Shown in pieces: positions 12,094 to 22,019 of a DNA stretch of 50,572 nt. The notes below the pieces were generated by a model. The model worked only from the letters and a program-made list of their open reading frames with translations, did not search any database and was not told where the DNA came from. The translations under genes were made by a program, and so were the position numbers. The stretch lies in contig MCGO01000250.1 in NCBI GenBank assembly GCA_002104985.1, forward strand, positions 1-50,572, given 5' to 3'. Numbering within the stretch: position 1 is the first letter of the stretch; each line of letters starts with the position of its first letter. This DNA comes from Rhizoclosmatium globosum (lineage: Eukaryota > Chytridiomycota > Chytridiomycetes > Chytridiales > Chytriomycetaceae).

Positions 12094-13826
12094 TCACAGG
12101 ACGGTGAGAAGCAAAGACAAAACGCCAAGCAATCCTGCCCCAACTTGAGAAACGGCGCCCGACTTTGTAACAGTCGCAACACCACTAATGCTTGGCGCTC
12201 CAGTAGTCTTCACCCCTCCCTGCTTATTTCCCGCAACAAACGGATTGTTATACTTCTTGCTGCGGAAGTAATCCGCCACGAAGTACGTGCTATTCTTTAC
12301 AACCCGATTCAAACTAGCACCCGCCACACCCAATCCCTCGATATAAACAGCTCCAAACTTTTGATCGTAATAACCCCATTCGAAGTTATCTGTCAAACTC
12401 CAAATCAGAAGTCCCTTGATAGGAAGTTTATCAATCTCGATAGCATCTGAGATGGCCTGCAGATGGGTCTTCCAAAAGCCGAGACGGTTTGGGTTGTTGA
12501 TGACTTGGTCGAGAGGAAGTGTGGCTTCATCTGGAGCGGCGTATCCGACTTCGGTAAGGATGATGTCAAGGTTGTAACGGTTGTAATACCAGTTGGCCAT
12601 TTCACGAAGTCCCTTGGAGTAAACGTGTTGCCAGCAAAACAGTGGACATCCGGCACCACTCGGCTGGGCAAATAATCAGTACAAAGAGACATTTTTTATG
12701 AAGCGAAGGACTCACAACTTCCTCTGCAGAAACAGGAATTCCAGATGTACTGTAGTAGTTCATGGCGATGAAGTCAACAGTCCCAGCAAGAACCAACTTG
12801 TCGGCATCGCTAAATGCTGGTGGCGGAGTCCCCATTGCATCGGCGTTATCCGGCTCAACAAGGAACGCATCAATAACATCCTGCTTATAATCTCCAAAAA
12901 CGAGTGGATCATGATACCTACAGTACAAACAGCACCGTCAGCCACCACAAATCAAAGCACATAAACCACACTCACCACCCAGCTCTTGCCAAATTCCGAT
13001 TCGCAGCAACAGACGCCGAAAAAACACTCCCAGTCTCATACCAATCAACATTACTAGGAAACCCAAACTTCCACACCTTTTCATATCCATTGAAGTTCCC
13101 CGTTCTCGCCATCTTCACCACAGCCGCATGCAATTTCTGCGTCCTCGCAACACAATCAATCGTCGCCTGGTACGAAGCCTGCACCAACCCAGGCGCAAGA
13201 CGTCCCTGCTGATACCCGAATTTACAGTTCGATTCAGCCTCGTTGACTGTAAGCCAGTATTTCACACGATCGCCATACGCATTGAAGAGGACGGTTGCGT
13301 ATTGCATGAACGCGGAGATGATTTTGTCGTTGTTGAAGCCTTGGAATTGGTCGTAGCAAGCTGTGAAAAGTGTAATATGATGAGTTGATTGAGTAGGGTG
13401 GGATTGGGGGCAATTTGTCAACGAACCTTGTGGCAAGTCCCAATGAAACATGGTCAAGAAGGGAACGGCCCCGTTGTTGATGATTTCGTCAATCATGCTG
13501 CCGTAAAAGGCAATTCCTTCTTCGTTGGGCAGGCCAGTACAGTTGTGCATTACTCGGGCCCAGGAGACGGAGAAACGGTAGAGAGTGGCATTGAGGGTTG
13601 GCAGTAGCTTCAAATCGTCTTTGTAGCGATGGTATTGGTCGACAGTGACGTCGGCGTTGGCTTCCGATGCATGAGCAGCTGAGTGGTACCACTGATCGTA
13701 TACATTGGGTTCTTTTCCTCCAACGTTCCATGCTCCTTCAGTCTGATAAGAGGATCCTCCAAAGCCCCATGCAAAGTCGGCAGCGAGGGCGTTGGCAGAG
13801 AGGAGTAGGATGAGGACTCCCTTCAT
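12094..13826 (-). CDS. GH1 family beta-glycosidase, secreted, copy 2
   Basis: Four exons (13427-13826, 12976-13360, 12716-12917, 12094-12663) give 518 residues. It is strongly similar to copy 1 over the full length and shares its first two intron positions, and it has one extra intron after AEEV, so the genes arose by tandem duplication followed by intron gain or loss. The catalytic acid/base is in LTVNEAES (Glu about 174) and the nucleophile in ILTEVGYA (Glu about 367). The signal peptide is MKGVLILLLSANALA. The C-terminus ends in a hydrophobic stretch (AGLLGVLSLLLTVL) after a Ser/Gly/Thr-rich region, again like a GPI or membrane anchor. Intron 1 is 66 nt with no in-frame stop, so retention would add 22 residues without truncation. 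Confidence 0.95.
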
Positions 13827-14025
13827 TTGGCGGGGTGTCTGAACTTTTTTTCCGTATTTCGATTTGGGAATAGACCCGCCGTTTTCCCCTTTGATTGAAT
13901 TATTTGAATAAGATAGAGAAGCAGAGCTTTAATAGCTCGCCCATACATGTATTCCAACTGAATAGTTCTTTTCAGGAAAGCGCAAAGCAAAACATAACGC
14001 CTTTACTCTCCTTCTTCCCCCACTC

Positions 14026-14368
14026 TCAAACAACAAAAATCGAAAATGTACTCCAGTCTCTTTGTCCTTGCATTGAGTTTCCACCTGTGATACCAAACGA
14101 TGGAGTCAACAGAACACAAATCAAACACGTCTGGACCTGGTTGCTACGTCCATTTATTGCGAATTGAAACGCCAAACAGTCATCAATTGTGTATGTTTTC
14201 AATGGACTCTCTTTTGTATCTGAACAGCTTTTACGCAAAATGGACATACTCAACACACTTACCAAGAACCTTGTTCAAAAGATTTAATTGACGCGCATTG
14301 TGGGATTGAAAGCACTGTCTTGTTTTTCTTGCAGATGCGAGATGCCGGCGTTGATGTTTGGGTGGCAT
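14026..14368 (-). CDS. Doubtful small hypothetical protein, two exons
   Basis: Not recognised. A frame beginning MPPKHQRRHLASARKTRQ at 14368 can be spliced through a GTAAGT...TTCAG intron of about 43 nt into a second frame that ends at 14026, giving roughly 100 residues. The basic start resembles DNA-binding or transposon-derived proteins, but there is no domain to support that. It could equally be chance open sequence or a transposon remnant. Confidence 0.2.
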
Positions 14369-14747
14369 TTTAATGAGAAATGGATTTATTTGGGATGAAA
14401 ACGAATAGAAGTCAGGAATGAGATACACCTCCGCCACAAAAACCACTTTTTTGCCATCGCAAAATACGCCGCTTCAACTTAATAGAGCGCTTTTTTTGAT
14501 TTTAACTTTCAGGGAGGAGCTGGAAAATGTTTAGGCTCATATCATTGAATCAATCAAATAAACTCTTTTATTAAATGACTAACAACAATTTCGTGCTCTA
14601 CAGCTTCCCAATAAGCCATTACACGTGGTTCTAGCGTGTTGGGGGAGAAGGTGCCGTTGGTTCAAACTTTCAATTGATGACAGAGAAAAAATTTGAGTTT
14701 TGCCCACTACAGCCACCACCAAGACAACACACTCACTCAAAATCACT

Positions 14748-14752
14748 AAAAG
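14748..14752. repeat. Left target-site duplication (AAAAG)
   Basis: Five bases directly before the 5' LTR are identical to the five directly after the 3' LTR (18832-18836), as expected for Ty1/copia integrase. Confidence 0.85.
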
Positions 14753-14990
14753 TGTTGACTTTATTGGATATGACTCATCCAATCAGCGTTCTCATTTCTA
14801 ATCACACCTTTGTACCAACCATGCGTGCCTTTCCACGCGTGCCTTTAATGAGTCCAATCACCGTTTAATCTCCTTATTTTCATCTCTCTTTATACTAAAA
14901 TGACCCGAGCAAAGTATATATTGAAAGACAAATAAACACACAAAAGATAAGACAGTAAAACTCTTCCTTCTGACTGCATAAAAGTCAACA
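14753..14990 (+). repeat. 5' LTR
   Basis: 238 bp bounded by TGTTGAC and GTCAACA. It contains a TATA-like TTTATAC near 14890, which probably serves as the element's promoter. It is identical to the 3' LTR except at one position. Confidence 0.95.
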
Positions 14991-15118
14991 CGTTATCAGC
15001 ACCAAAGACTCTACCCCAGTGACCAACGACTCCACACCTCCTGCCCCAGTTACCAAAGACACTAAACGCCCCACCCAAGTTACTACCGGCCTCCAGCCTC
15101 GCATCATCCAGTACTACC

Positions 15119-18100
15119 ATGTCTGAGGACAGCCACCGCCGTAGCTACCTCGAGAAGTTTGGTTCTGAGACCCAGGATTTCCCAATCTGGTTGTTCCGCT
15201 TCAAGAGCAAATGTGAAGCTGAGGATTGCGACATTGCCCTGCGCATCGACCCTCCTCCCGAGCCAACCATGACTGCCATCGACATCACCCATCCGACAGA
15301 TGCTGAGAAGACACGCCACGTCAAGAGCGTCGAAGCACACCGCGCTACACACTCGGTTATCTACAAGGCTACTAGAAAAGCAAAGGCTTACCTAGTCAGC
15401 GCCCTCAGCGATGCCAACATCAAGCTGATCCACCACCTGCAGACTCCGCGCGCAATGCTGGAGTATCTCGAACGACAGTATGCGGCTACCACTACCAATG
15501 ACAGGGTTAATATTCGTGAAGAACTCATGAGTATGAAGTATAACCCCCTCACAGATATGACAACTCACCTTGGAGAGATGCAAGGCCTCATCACTCGCCT
15601 CCATGGAATGACCCTCACTGCAAGTCAGACAGAAGAACACATTGTCTTCATCCTTGGTTCCCTGCCAGCATCAGACGACTGGAAAACGTTAGTCACCATG
15701 TTGTGTTCAATGTCAAACCTCACCGGCAAAGAGCTGACCCTGGATACCGTTGTCACAGAAGTCACCAAGCATGCGAAGTCCCTGATTAAAGAAGCCACTG
15801 TTGCACCAGATTCAACTAAAAGCTTCAGAGTGTTATCAGCTCAGATTAATGACAACATTGAACCACGTACCTGCAACTACTGCCGCGCTCCTGGCCATGT
15901 CTACGACAAATGCCGAGGTCGAGCCCGAGACCTTCAGACCGGTATCCCAGCACACAAGAACAAGCACGGCAAAGGCCGTTACGATCGTGGTACTCCCAGT
16001 GTCTCCAGCTACATTGCGCTCACTGCCCAAGTACCACCTCCTACTCAAGACTTTATTGATCCCTGCGACTGCTCTGCTTTCAGTCGCGACTTCGACAATC
16101 ATTGGTCCCTTGATCTTGGTTCGGGAGTCCCTTCACCTAATACAAGCGTGTTAGATGAACGTAGTGACATTGCCTTTGAGGCAATCAATGACAATAAAGC
16201 TTACCGCGCTTTTCTTTCCTTTACTAACAACATTCCAATCTTCTTGGACTCCGGCGCTTCGTGCCACCTCTTCACCCAGCGTGAGTATTTCCTTGATTAC
16301 GTGACAGCCAACCATAACGTATTCATTGGTAACGGTTCAGCTATTAACATCGTTGGAAAAGGATCAGTACTCCTCACTCAACCCAACTCCCGAATTGTTC
16401 AACTCCGAGAAGCTTACCATGTTCCGCAACTCAAGGCCAACCTCGTTTCCATGTCTGCGCTTTGTGAGAACGGTTGCATCATCACTACTGGAAAGAACGA
16501 CATTATTGTGAATCTCAGCAGAAAGACTGTACTCACTGCAACGTGCCGCAACGGCATGTACCTCGTTAACGCCACCCCGGTTCTCCCCACACATTCCGAC
16601 TTCAATTGCGAACCCCGCATTGAACACCATGACCCTTCCTACACTCCATTCGAAGCCTGTCGTCCAGATCCACGCACTGATTCCCACAACAACGTCTCAG
16701 TCTCAGCCGGCATAGCTGTCAACCCAGCCGTTGACCGCCATTATCTTGCCAGCGCCAAGTACGTAAACCAGCGCACAGCTTCCTGTGTCCCAGTATTCAG
16801 CTACAACGGAAACAAAACCCAAAAGACAACTCACACCGCTGCCACCGCCACGAGCTCTGAGCAAAACCTGCCTGCGCCATTCGCTGTCCCAGTCAGTTCC
16901 ACCGTGGACTTCAGCATCTGCAAGCCCCAGAATCCTGATAACAGTCATCAGGAAAACGACAACAAGAATGACAACGTACCCGTCAACTCAGCGACGCCTA
17001 CTACGTTCCCCTCAACGACAAGCCATGATGTTCCGCCAAGATCGCCATCTCCGATTCTTCCAACACCAAAATCCAAAACCAGTTTTCTATCTTCCTCTCC
17101 CAACCCTCGCCGTTGGGAAGCCTCGGACATCACCGCCAGCTTTAATGACAGGTTTCGACGCAACGTCAAGCCATCTATCGAACTCGGTTACAACGACAAT
17201 GACATTAAATCAACTGACTTACGCGCACCTTCTGCACAAGTCCGCAATACTCCATTGGCCCATTTTACGACAAGTGCAACACCGCTACCACCGAACTCCA
17301 AGCAAGTTCCATCCATTTCCGGCCACAACAAATCCCATTCGAATCTTTACAGAAAGATTAGTAACGACAGCAAAGACAACAATCTCGAACCTGCGAGATT
17401 CATCACTGCAAGTCTTCCCCCATCCAGAGTCACCACAACTGCCACTGAAGCTCCGTCTCCTCGTGATCCTCGATCAGGAACTGACTTCATTCCGGCATCC
17501 TCCAATTCCAGGCGATGGGAAGCTCCGAATCTCCAACGTTCCGCTTCCAGCTCAGAATCCAAACGACCGCGACGCAACGTCAATCAAGCTGCTCATGGTA
17601 TTGATCAGAACCATTCGAGAAAGACATCGACGGCAAACTCACAAGTTCTCGCTGCTCGAGCCAGCTACCCATCCACGGGCCACCAAAACGCAACGGTTCA
17701 TCACAACGACATCGTCCATCCCGAACAACTTGAGAACTGGAAATCCGCTGCCTCAAGAGAGTCAGATCCCCTCCAGTGCAACAAAGTACGGAAAAGCTGC
17801 TTACCTGACAAGCAGGAAGTCTCCGCGCACCTCTGTGGTATCATGCTCAAGAAAGACATCGCCGCTCAGATCCCAACGATCGACGATCCCCAACGCCAAG
17901 CAATCAACGCGACCCCATCCACCCAGAGCAACTCATTCGCGAACTCAAGCAACGTCGTACGTCTACGTAGAGGATTCAACGGGTTAAAACAGAGCGGGCG
18001 GGCGAACAACGAGCTCAACGCTCAACTCACCACTCTTGGTTTCAACCCTTTCGCCACGTCCACGTCCACATCCGCAACCAACTCGGACTCCAACTCCGAC

Positions 18101-18709
18101 GACAGTGCACGCGCTAATCAAGCACACATTAGTCACGACGGACGTCTACTCAACAACGACACTTACAACAACCACGTATCCCGTTTCGCCAGTCAGTCCA
18201 CCGCATCGATGCAGACGAATCCCTCGAACGCCGCCATCGCAAGGATGCCGTCTCGTCTCGCCACGACCTGTCAACTTCAAGCACACTGGAAGACAACCAT
18301 CAGACCCTGCAACTTCACCCTCAACGACCTCAACGACAAACTCACCATCAGCGACACGCCATTGAACGACTACCCGAATCGCAACAGCATCAGTACCCCA
18401 CGCTTGGATTCGGCGGGCGACACTTGCAGCATTCAGCTCAGCATAGCAACCTGTCATCCAACGTTAGCCACAGCCATCATTGACGCCCCGTTATGGATAA
18501 ACGAACCGTCGACGATTTCACCAAGCCGCTTCCCCAAGGCAAATTCACCCATCTCCGCGATTCCATGTTTAGAAAGTTTCGAACGAGGGGGAGTGTTGAC
18601 TTTATTGGATATGACTCATCCAATCAGCGTTCTCATTTCTAATCACACCTTTGTACCAACCATGCGTGCCTTTCCACGCGTGCCTTTAATGAGTCCAATC
18701 ACCGTTTAA
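15119..18709 (+). CDS. Gag-protease polyprotein of the copia element, with degenerate pol tail
   Basis: One frame of 1,196 codons starts at the first ATG after the leader. Residues 1-230 resemble the copia Gag capsid domain. A CX2CX4HX4C zinc knuckle (CNYCRAPGHVYDKC) sits at about residue 252, and the aspartic-protease motif FLDSGAS has its Asp at about 377, followed by a GAG-pre-integrase-like stretch ending CRNGMYLVN. From about residue 480 the sequence is Pro/Ser/Asn-rich and contains a duplicated module (RRWEASD...RRNVKPS and RRWEAPN...RRNVNQA). No integrase HHCC or DDE and no YADD box are visible. A reverse-transcriptase relic (NGLKQSGRANNEL...LGF) lies at about 953-975. The end of the RNase H region (DDFTKPLPQGKFTHLRDSMF, from 18511) is in another frame. 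The frame runs into the 3' LTR, so its last third may be meaningless. Confidence 0.8.
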   Translation: MSEDSHRRSYLEKFGSETQDFPIWLFRFKSKCEAEDCDIALRIDPPPEPTMTAIDITHPTDAEKTRHVKSVEAHRATHSVIYKATRKAKAYLVSALSDANIKLIHHLQTPRAMLEYLERQYAATTTNDRVNIREELMSMKYNPLTDMTTHLGEMQGLITRLHGMTLTASQTEEHIVFILGSLPASDDWKTLVTMLCSMSNLTGKELTLDTVVTEVTKHAKSLIKEATVAPDSTKSFRVLSAQINDNIEPRTCNYCRAPGHVYDKCRGRARDLQTGIPAHKNKHGKGRYDRGTPSVSSYIALTAQVPPPTQDFIDPCDCSAFSRDFDNHWSLDLGSGVPSPNTSVLDERSDIAFEAINDNKAYRAFLSFTNNIPIFLDSGASCHLFTQREYFLDYVTANHNVFIGNGSAINIVGKGSVLLTQPNSRIVQLREAYHVPQLKANLVSMSALCENGCIITTGKNDIIVNLSRKTVLTATCRNGMYLVNATPVLPTHSDFNCEPRIEHHDPSYTPFEACRPDPRTDSHNNVSVSAGIAVNPAVDRHYLASAKYVNQRTASCVPVFSYNGNKTQKTTHTAATATSSEQNLPAPFAVPVSSTVDFSICKPQNPDNSHQENDNKNDNVPVNSATPTTFPSTTSHDVPPRSPSPILPTPKSKTSFLSSSPNPRRWEASDITASFNDRFRRNVKPSIELGYNDNDIKSTDLRAPSAQVRNTPLAHFTTSATPLPPNSKQVPSISGHNKSHSNLYRKISNDSKDNNLEPARFITASLPPSRVTTTATEAPSPRDPRSGTDFIPASSNSRRWEAPNLQRSASSSESKRPRRNVNQAAHGIDQNHSRKTSTANSQVLAARASYPSTGHQNATVHHNDIVHPEQLENWKSAASRESDPLQCNKVRKSCLPDKQEVSAHLCGIMLKKDIAAQIPTIDDPQRQAINATPSTQSNSFANSSNVVRLRRGFNGLKQSGRANNELNAQLTTLGFNPFATSTSTSATNSDSNSDDSARANQAHISHDGRLLNNDTYNNHVSRFASQSTASMQTNPSNAAIARMPSRLATTCQLQAHWKTTIRPCNFTLNDLNDKLTISDTPLNDYPNRNSISTPRLDSAGDTCSIQLSIATCHPTLATAIIDAPLWINEPSTISPSRFPKANSPISAIPCLESFERGGVLTLLDMTHPISVLISNHTFVPTMRAFPRVPLMSPITV

Positions 18710-18831
18710 TCTCCTTATTTTCATCTCTCTTTATACTAAAATGACCCGAGCAAAGTATATATTGAAAGACAAATAAACACAAAAAAGATAAGACAGTAAA
18801 ACTCTTCCTTCTGACTGCATAAAAGTCAACA
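18594..18831 (+). repeat. 3' LTR
   Basis: 238 bp, one mismatch to the 5' LTR, and preceded by a polypurine tract at about 18581-18593. The AAAAG duplication follows at 18832-18836. Confidence 0.95.
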
Positions 18832-18970
18832 AAAAGCTCGCGCCAGCGGGCTCCAACTCGTACCTCGTCGAAGCCCACTTCTGCTTGCTATAAGTTGACC
18901 AACATTCTATTGATTATCAGATGAAATATGTAATTTCATAACTTGTCCTTTCATCTCACATGATCACTAA
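18832..18970. other. Short spacer after the LTR element
   Basis: It contains the right AAAAG target duplication and sequence that was contiguous with 14752 before insertion. No gene is visible. The insertion appears to have landed between genes, not inside one. Confidence 0.5.
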
Positions 18971-19131
18971 CTAATACATGAGCCAAAACTCAAACCCAAA
19001 TTGTTCCACCATCACTTTAAAATGCCCCTCCCTACTTATCTTTGCCTCTTCCTCAAGCAACTTTCTCTCTCGCCCTCTAATCCCTTGATCCGTCAACAAA
19101 ACGCCGCCATCCTCCCATGCCCCCGTGTACT

Positions 19132-20843
19132 TCACCTCCTCAAACAAATCCACCATACTACTCCTCGTCCACCCCATACTCCCCCATCACTCGTCGTCTT
19201 CTTCTTCCGATTCACAACCCCATCCCTTGGATTCAACACCCGCTCCTTAGTCCACACAAGCTCGGAAGCACCCGCAAAGAACACCATATTATAAAACCCA
19301 TCCTTCTCCGCAAGCACATCCTTCCCTTCGAGATAACACTCCACATACGGATACACCTCCTTCAAAGTCCGCATAAGACTCCTCGTCGCAAGACTCGTAA
19401 CCCGACCCACAAAGTTAACAGCAAGCACACCATCCTCTTTCAAAACCCTCCTCGTCTCCTTAATCGCTTCGATACTAACAAGCCGACTCCCAACAGCACC
19501 ATTCGTGAACACATCATGGATAATATAGTCATACGTCGCAGCCTCAGCACGTTCGAGAAACGCACGTCCATCAGTTGCATGAAACCGCGTGCGAGTTGTA
19601 TTTGGAAACTCAAAGTAATCCACGGCGTACGAAAGAACAACAGGATCCAGGTCAACGACATCCACAACAGATTTTGGGTGAGCTTCCAACAAAGTTTTTG
19701 GGGCAACACCGATTCCAAGACCGATATTCAGAATCGTGAATTCAGAGGCACGGGTGACAGGTTTCTTTGAGAAACCAGTGATGAAGGCGGGGAAGTAGAA
19801 GGATCCGAAAACGCTGTCGCCTTTGTATCCTTCTGCGAGATAGATTCCGCCGAGGAGGGAGTGGTCACATCTCATCACGCGGATTCCAATGTTGTTGAAC
19901 ATGGACGGATCTTGGGCGATGGAAATGTGACCTGTCGTGGAGTATTTTTTGGCGAGGATATGTTGGCCACGAGGGGTTGGCTGTTGTTTTTGGTTGTTTC
20001 AAGAAGACTTTTAGTTGAATGAAACACAGAGCAAAGGTACGGCAATAGCCAGAAGCTATCACATACGTGTCATATTCTTTGCGAAATGAACTCATACCTT
20101 TGCAATCTCGGTCCTTGAGAATTGAGGATACATGATCAAACTCTGACCAACAAGCATAACTGGAGCGACAAGAATCATTATACTCTTGATTCCAAAAGAT
20201 GAAGTTGCGGCTGCTTCCTTCTCTTCTCCAGACTCATTCTTCCCACCAGTAGATCCAACCACCTCATAACGCCCAAGGAAAGCCAAACTCGCAACCCCCA
20301 CTGACCCCAACCCAACAATACCCGCAATAATTTCAGCAGGCATAGGCAATGGATTCGGTCCATATGTAAACGCCAATCCCTCCACAATGTTATTAACACC
20401 CACAGCAAAGTATGCGCAACCAACTGCAGGCCCTAACTTCAAAAACAGGCGCACATGATCTACACCACCCACAATTAATAAACCAAAACACCCCGTATCA
20501 ATAAAACAAAAGCCACGGTACCCTTTCTCCCCTTCAGCCCCGCACTCGACACCTGAGCCAACGCAACAACCGCCGGAGCCACGCACGCCACAAACGCCAA
20601 AACAGGGTTCACCAATCTGAAGTGGAACGCAGCAATCGAAAGCGTTGGAATTGCGGCGATTGAAAGAAGGGCAAAGGAAAGCGGCGGCGACGGTGGGTTT
20701 GGCGAGAGAAGCGCGGCGATGAAGAGGACCCATGTGCTTTGGAGCGATTCGGATTCGACGCGGCCACTTGTTGGTGAATGGAGATTGGCGGTGGTCCAGA
20801 GGAGGACGGCGACGAGGGCGAGGAGGGAGAAGTGAAGGAGCAT
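19132..20843 (-). CDS. Multi-pass membrane protein with spermidine/spermine-synthase-like domain (likely 3' frameshift)
   Basis: Three exons (20522-20843, 20098-20459, 19132-19980) give 510 residues as read. The N-terminal half has about seven hydrophobic segments. The C-terminal half is an aminopropyltransferase-type Rossmann fold, with NIGLGIGVAPKTL, the acidic VDVVDLDP, ATDGRAFL and YDYIIHDVFTNG. Membrane-bound versions occur in fungi and bacteria, and activity on polyamines is not established for them. At 19181-19185 (CCCCC on the plus strand) one extra base would move the frame into a further stretch with a lysine-rich helix (EVKYTGAWEDGGVLLTDQG...KLLEEEAKISREG), ending at 18971 for about 564 residues. 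I found no splice site that explains the shift, so a missing base is the simplest reading. Confidence 0.8.
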
Positions 20844-20926
20844 TGCCTTTCTTTTAACAAGAAAGTATTATAAATAAATAAAGAATAAGGTACATCTTAT
20901 AAGGAACTTTATTGGTCGATAACATC

Positions 20927-21888
20927 TTACTTGCCCCCCTTTCGTCTCTTGACAGTCGATCCACTGATGTTCGATCCAACCTTGCGAAGACTCTTGAGCT
21001 GCTTCTTCTTCATACGCTTTACTTTTGCTGCTGAAACCTGTTTGCATTTTGAGATACCCGATTAGTAACTACTGGGACTGATTCCATCGAATGTTTTTTT
21101 ACCATCTGCATTACTTCTGCACGCTTCTCGTTCTCCTCCTTTCTCTTTTTCCTTTCTTCCAACTCCTTCTTCTTTTCCTGTATGGACGGATAAAGAATTA
21201 GTTAATGATTGTTAGGAGTAAAACCACACGACTCCGTACCTCCTTGGCGATACGTTTCTCTTCCTGCATCTCAAACTGCATTCTTTTTACAATTTCCTTC
21301 TGTTTCCTCTCTTCTTGCTGCTTCTCCCAACCTATAAGTTTGAAATCCGTTAGCATTTAAAACAAAAACCAACTAAATAAGGCGTACCCTTTGGAATAGC
21401 CTTTCTCTTCATTGAGCTGTTTCGCTTTGTTTGAATAGTCTTCCATGGACGGCCTAGTTAGTTTCAATTAATACAGTGATTGACTTGATACCAAAGGGGA
21501 TCGACGATGAGATTGACGACAGAACGTCCAACTTTGAGCATCAGCGCCTTATTATAACCAGACAAGGTCCTCTTGTTTCATTTGATTCCATCCACTCCGA
21601 ATAGTTCTCTTCGAAGCCGGTGTCCGTTCCCCCACCCTCCAAACAAACGCGAGACAATCAGCACCGGTCCCAACACCAACACGGCCTCCGACACACTTCC
21701 AAGGCACGTGATCGAGTCTTCTCTGAGGCACCACTGCAGTCCCGGTGAACATCTCATCCCCTTCCTCTCTCCAACACACAACTAGTCAATCAAGGCGCAC
21801 CTGAGACAGGCGCCCCACGAATAGGCGCCACAATCTTGTTTGCAATTGCTGTACCGACGAGTTTCGCGTCTTCCTCTGAAATGGACAT
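20927..21888 (-). CDS. CGR1: rRNA-processing protein Cgr1
   Basis: Five exons (21801-21888, 21388-21453, 21240-21331, 21103-21177, 20927-21037) give 143 residues. Cgr1 (animal CCDC86 relative) works in the nucleolus on 60S pre-rRNA processing. The signature is VSGRPWKT followed by GWEKQQEERKQKEIVKRM and a long highly charged Glu/Lys/Arg helix, ending in a basic nuclear tail (KVKRMKKKQLKSLRK, KRRKGGK). All four junctions keep the frame. The first intron is 347 nt, about six times the local norm, while the others are 56-65 nt. The gene shares a 131-bp divergent promoter with the ankyrin gene at 22020. Confidence 0.9.
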
Positions 21889-22019
21889 AGTTTGGTTGGT
21901 TGTTGGTGTTGGTTGGTTGGATGTGGGTGTCTTTTTTGGAGTTCTCAACCTCTTCGAAAAAAACAAAAAGAAATAATGAATGTCTGATAAGTAATTATTT
22001 AAATTAAACTATCTTGAGA
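21889..22019. promoter_or_regulatory. Divergent promoter between CGR1 and an ankyrin gene
   Basis: The 131 bp between the two start codons must serve both directions. It is AT-rich near the ankyrin side (TAATTATTTAAATTAAAC). No TATAAA box is visible. Confidence 0.5.

Larger units (their letters stand above)
13827..14752. other. Intergenic region upstream of the GH1 pair and of the LTR element
   Basis: About 0.9 kb with no confident gene. It contains the GH1 copy 2 promoter and one weak minus-strand two-exon frame described separately. The right end, AAAAG at 14748-14752, is the left target-site duplication of the LTR element. Confidence 0.5.
14753..18831 (+). mobile_element. Ty1/copia-like LTR retrotransposon, non-autonomous, recent insertion
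   Basis: This is a complete 4,079-bp element with two 238-bp LTRs that differ at one base (14941 C versus 18782 A). The LTRs carry TGTTGAC/GTCAACA inverted ends, and the element is flanked by an AAAAG duplication. A putative primer-binding site follows the 5' LTR (CGTTATCAGCACC, similar to copia elements that prime on initiator tRNA, from memory), and a purine tract (GAACGAGGGGGAG) precedes the 3' LTR. Gag, zinc knuckle and aspartic protease are intact. Integrase, reverse transcriptase and RNase H are reduced to short relics in mixed frames, so it must be mobilised in trans. The near-identical LTRs imply recent insertion. Confidence 0.93.

Noticed and set aside
14655..14680. tRNA-like B-box (GGTTCAAACT)
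   Set aside because: No A-box upstream and no cloverleaf pairing could be found.
16785..17987. A 400-codon alternative frame inside the copia element
   Set aside because: It is Pro/Ser/Arg-rich, has no domain, and arises from the composition of the gag-pol frame.
19132..19260. A spliced 3' end for the spermidine-synthase-like gene
   Set aside because: No GT donor in the needed phase is available; one missing base in the C run explains the break better.
21552..21779. A coding exon inside the long CGR1 intron
   Set aside because: The exon 1-exon 2 join already gives the VSGRPWKT motif; the frame ends in a stop and has no recognisable part.
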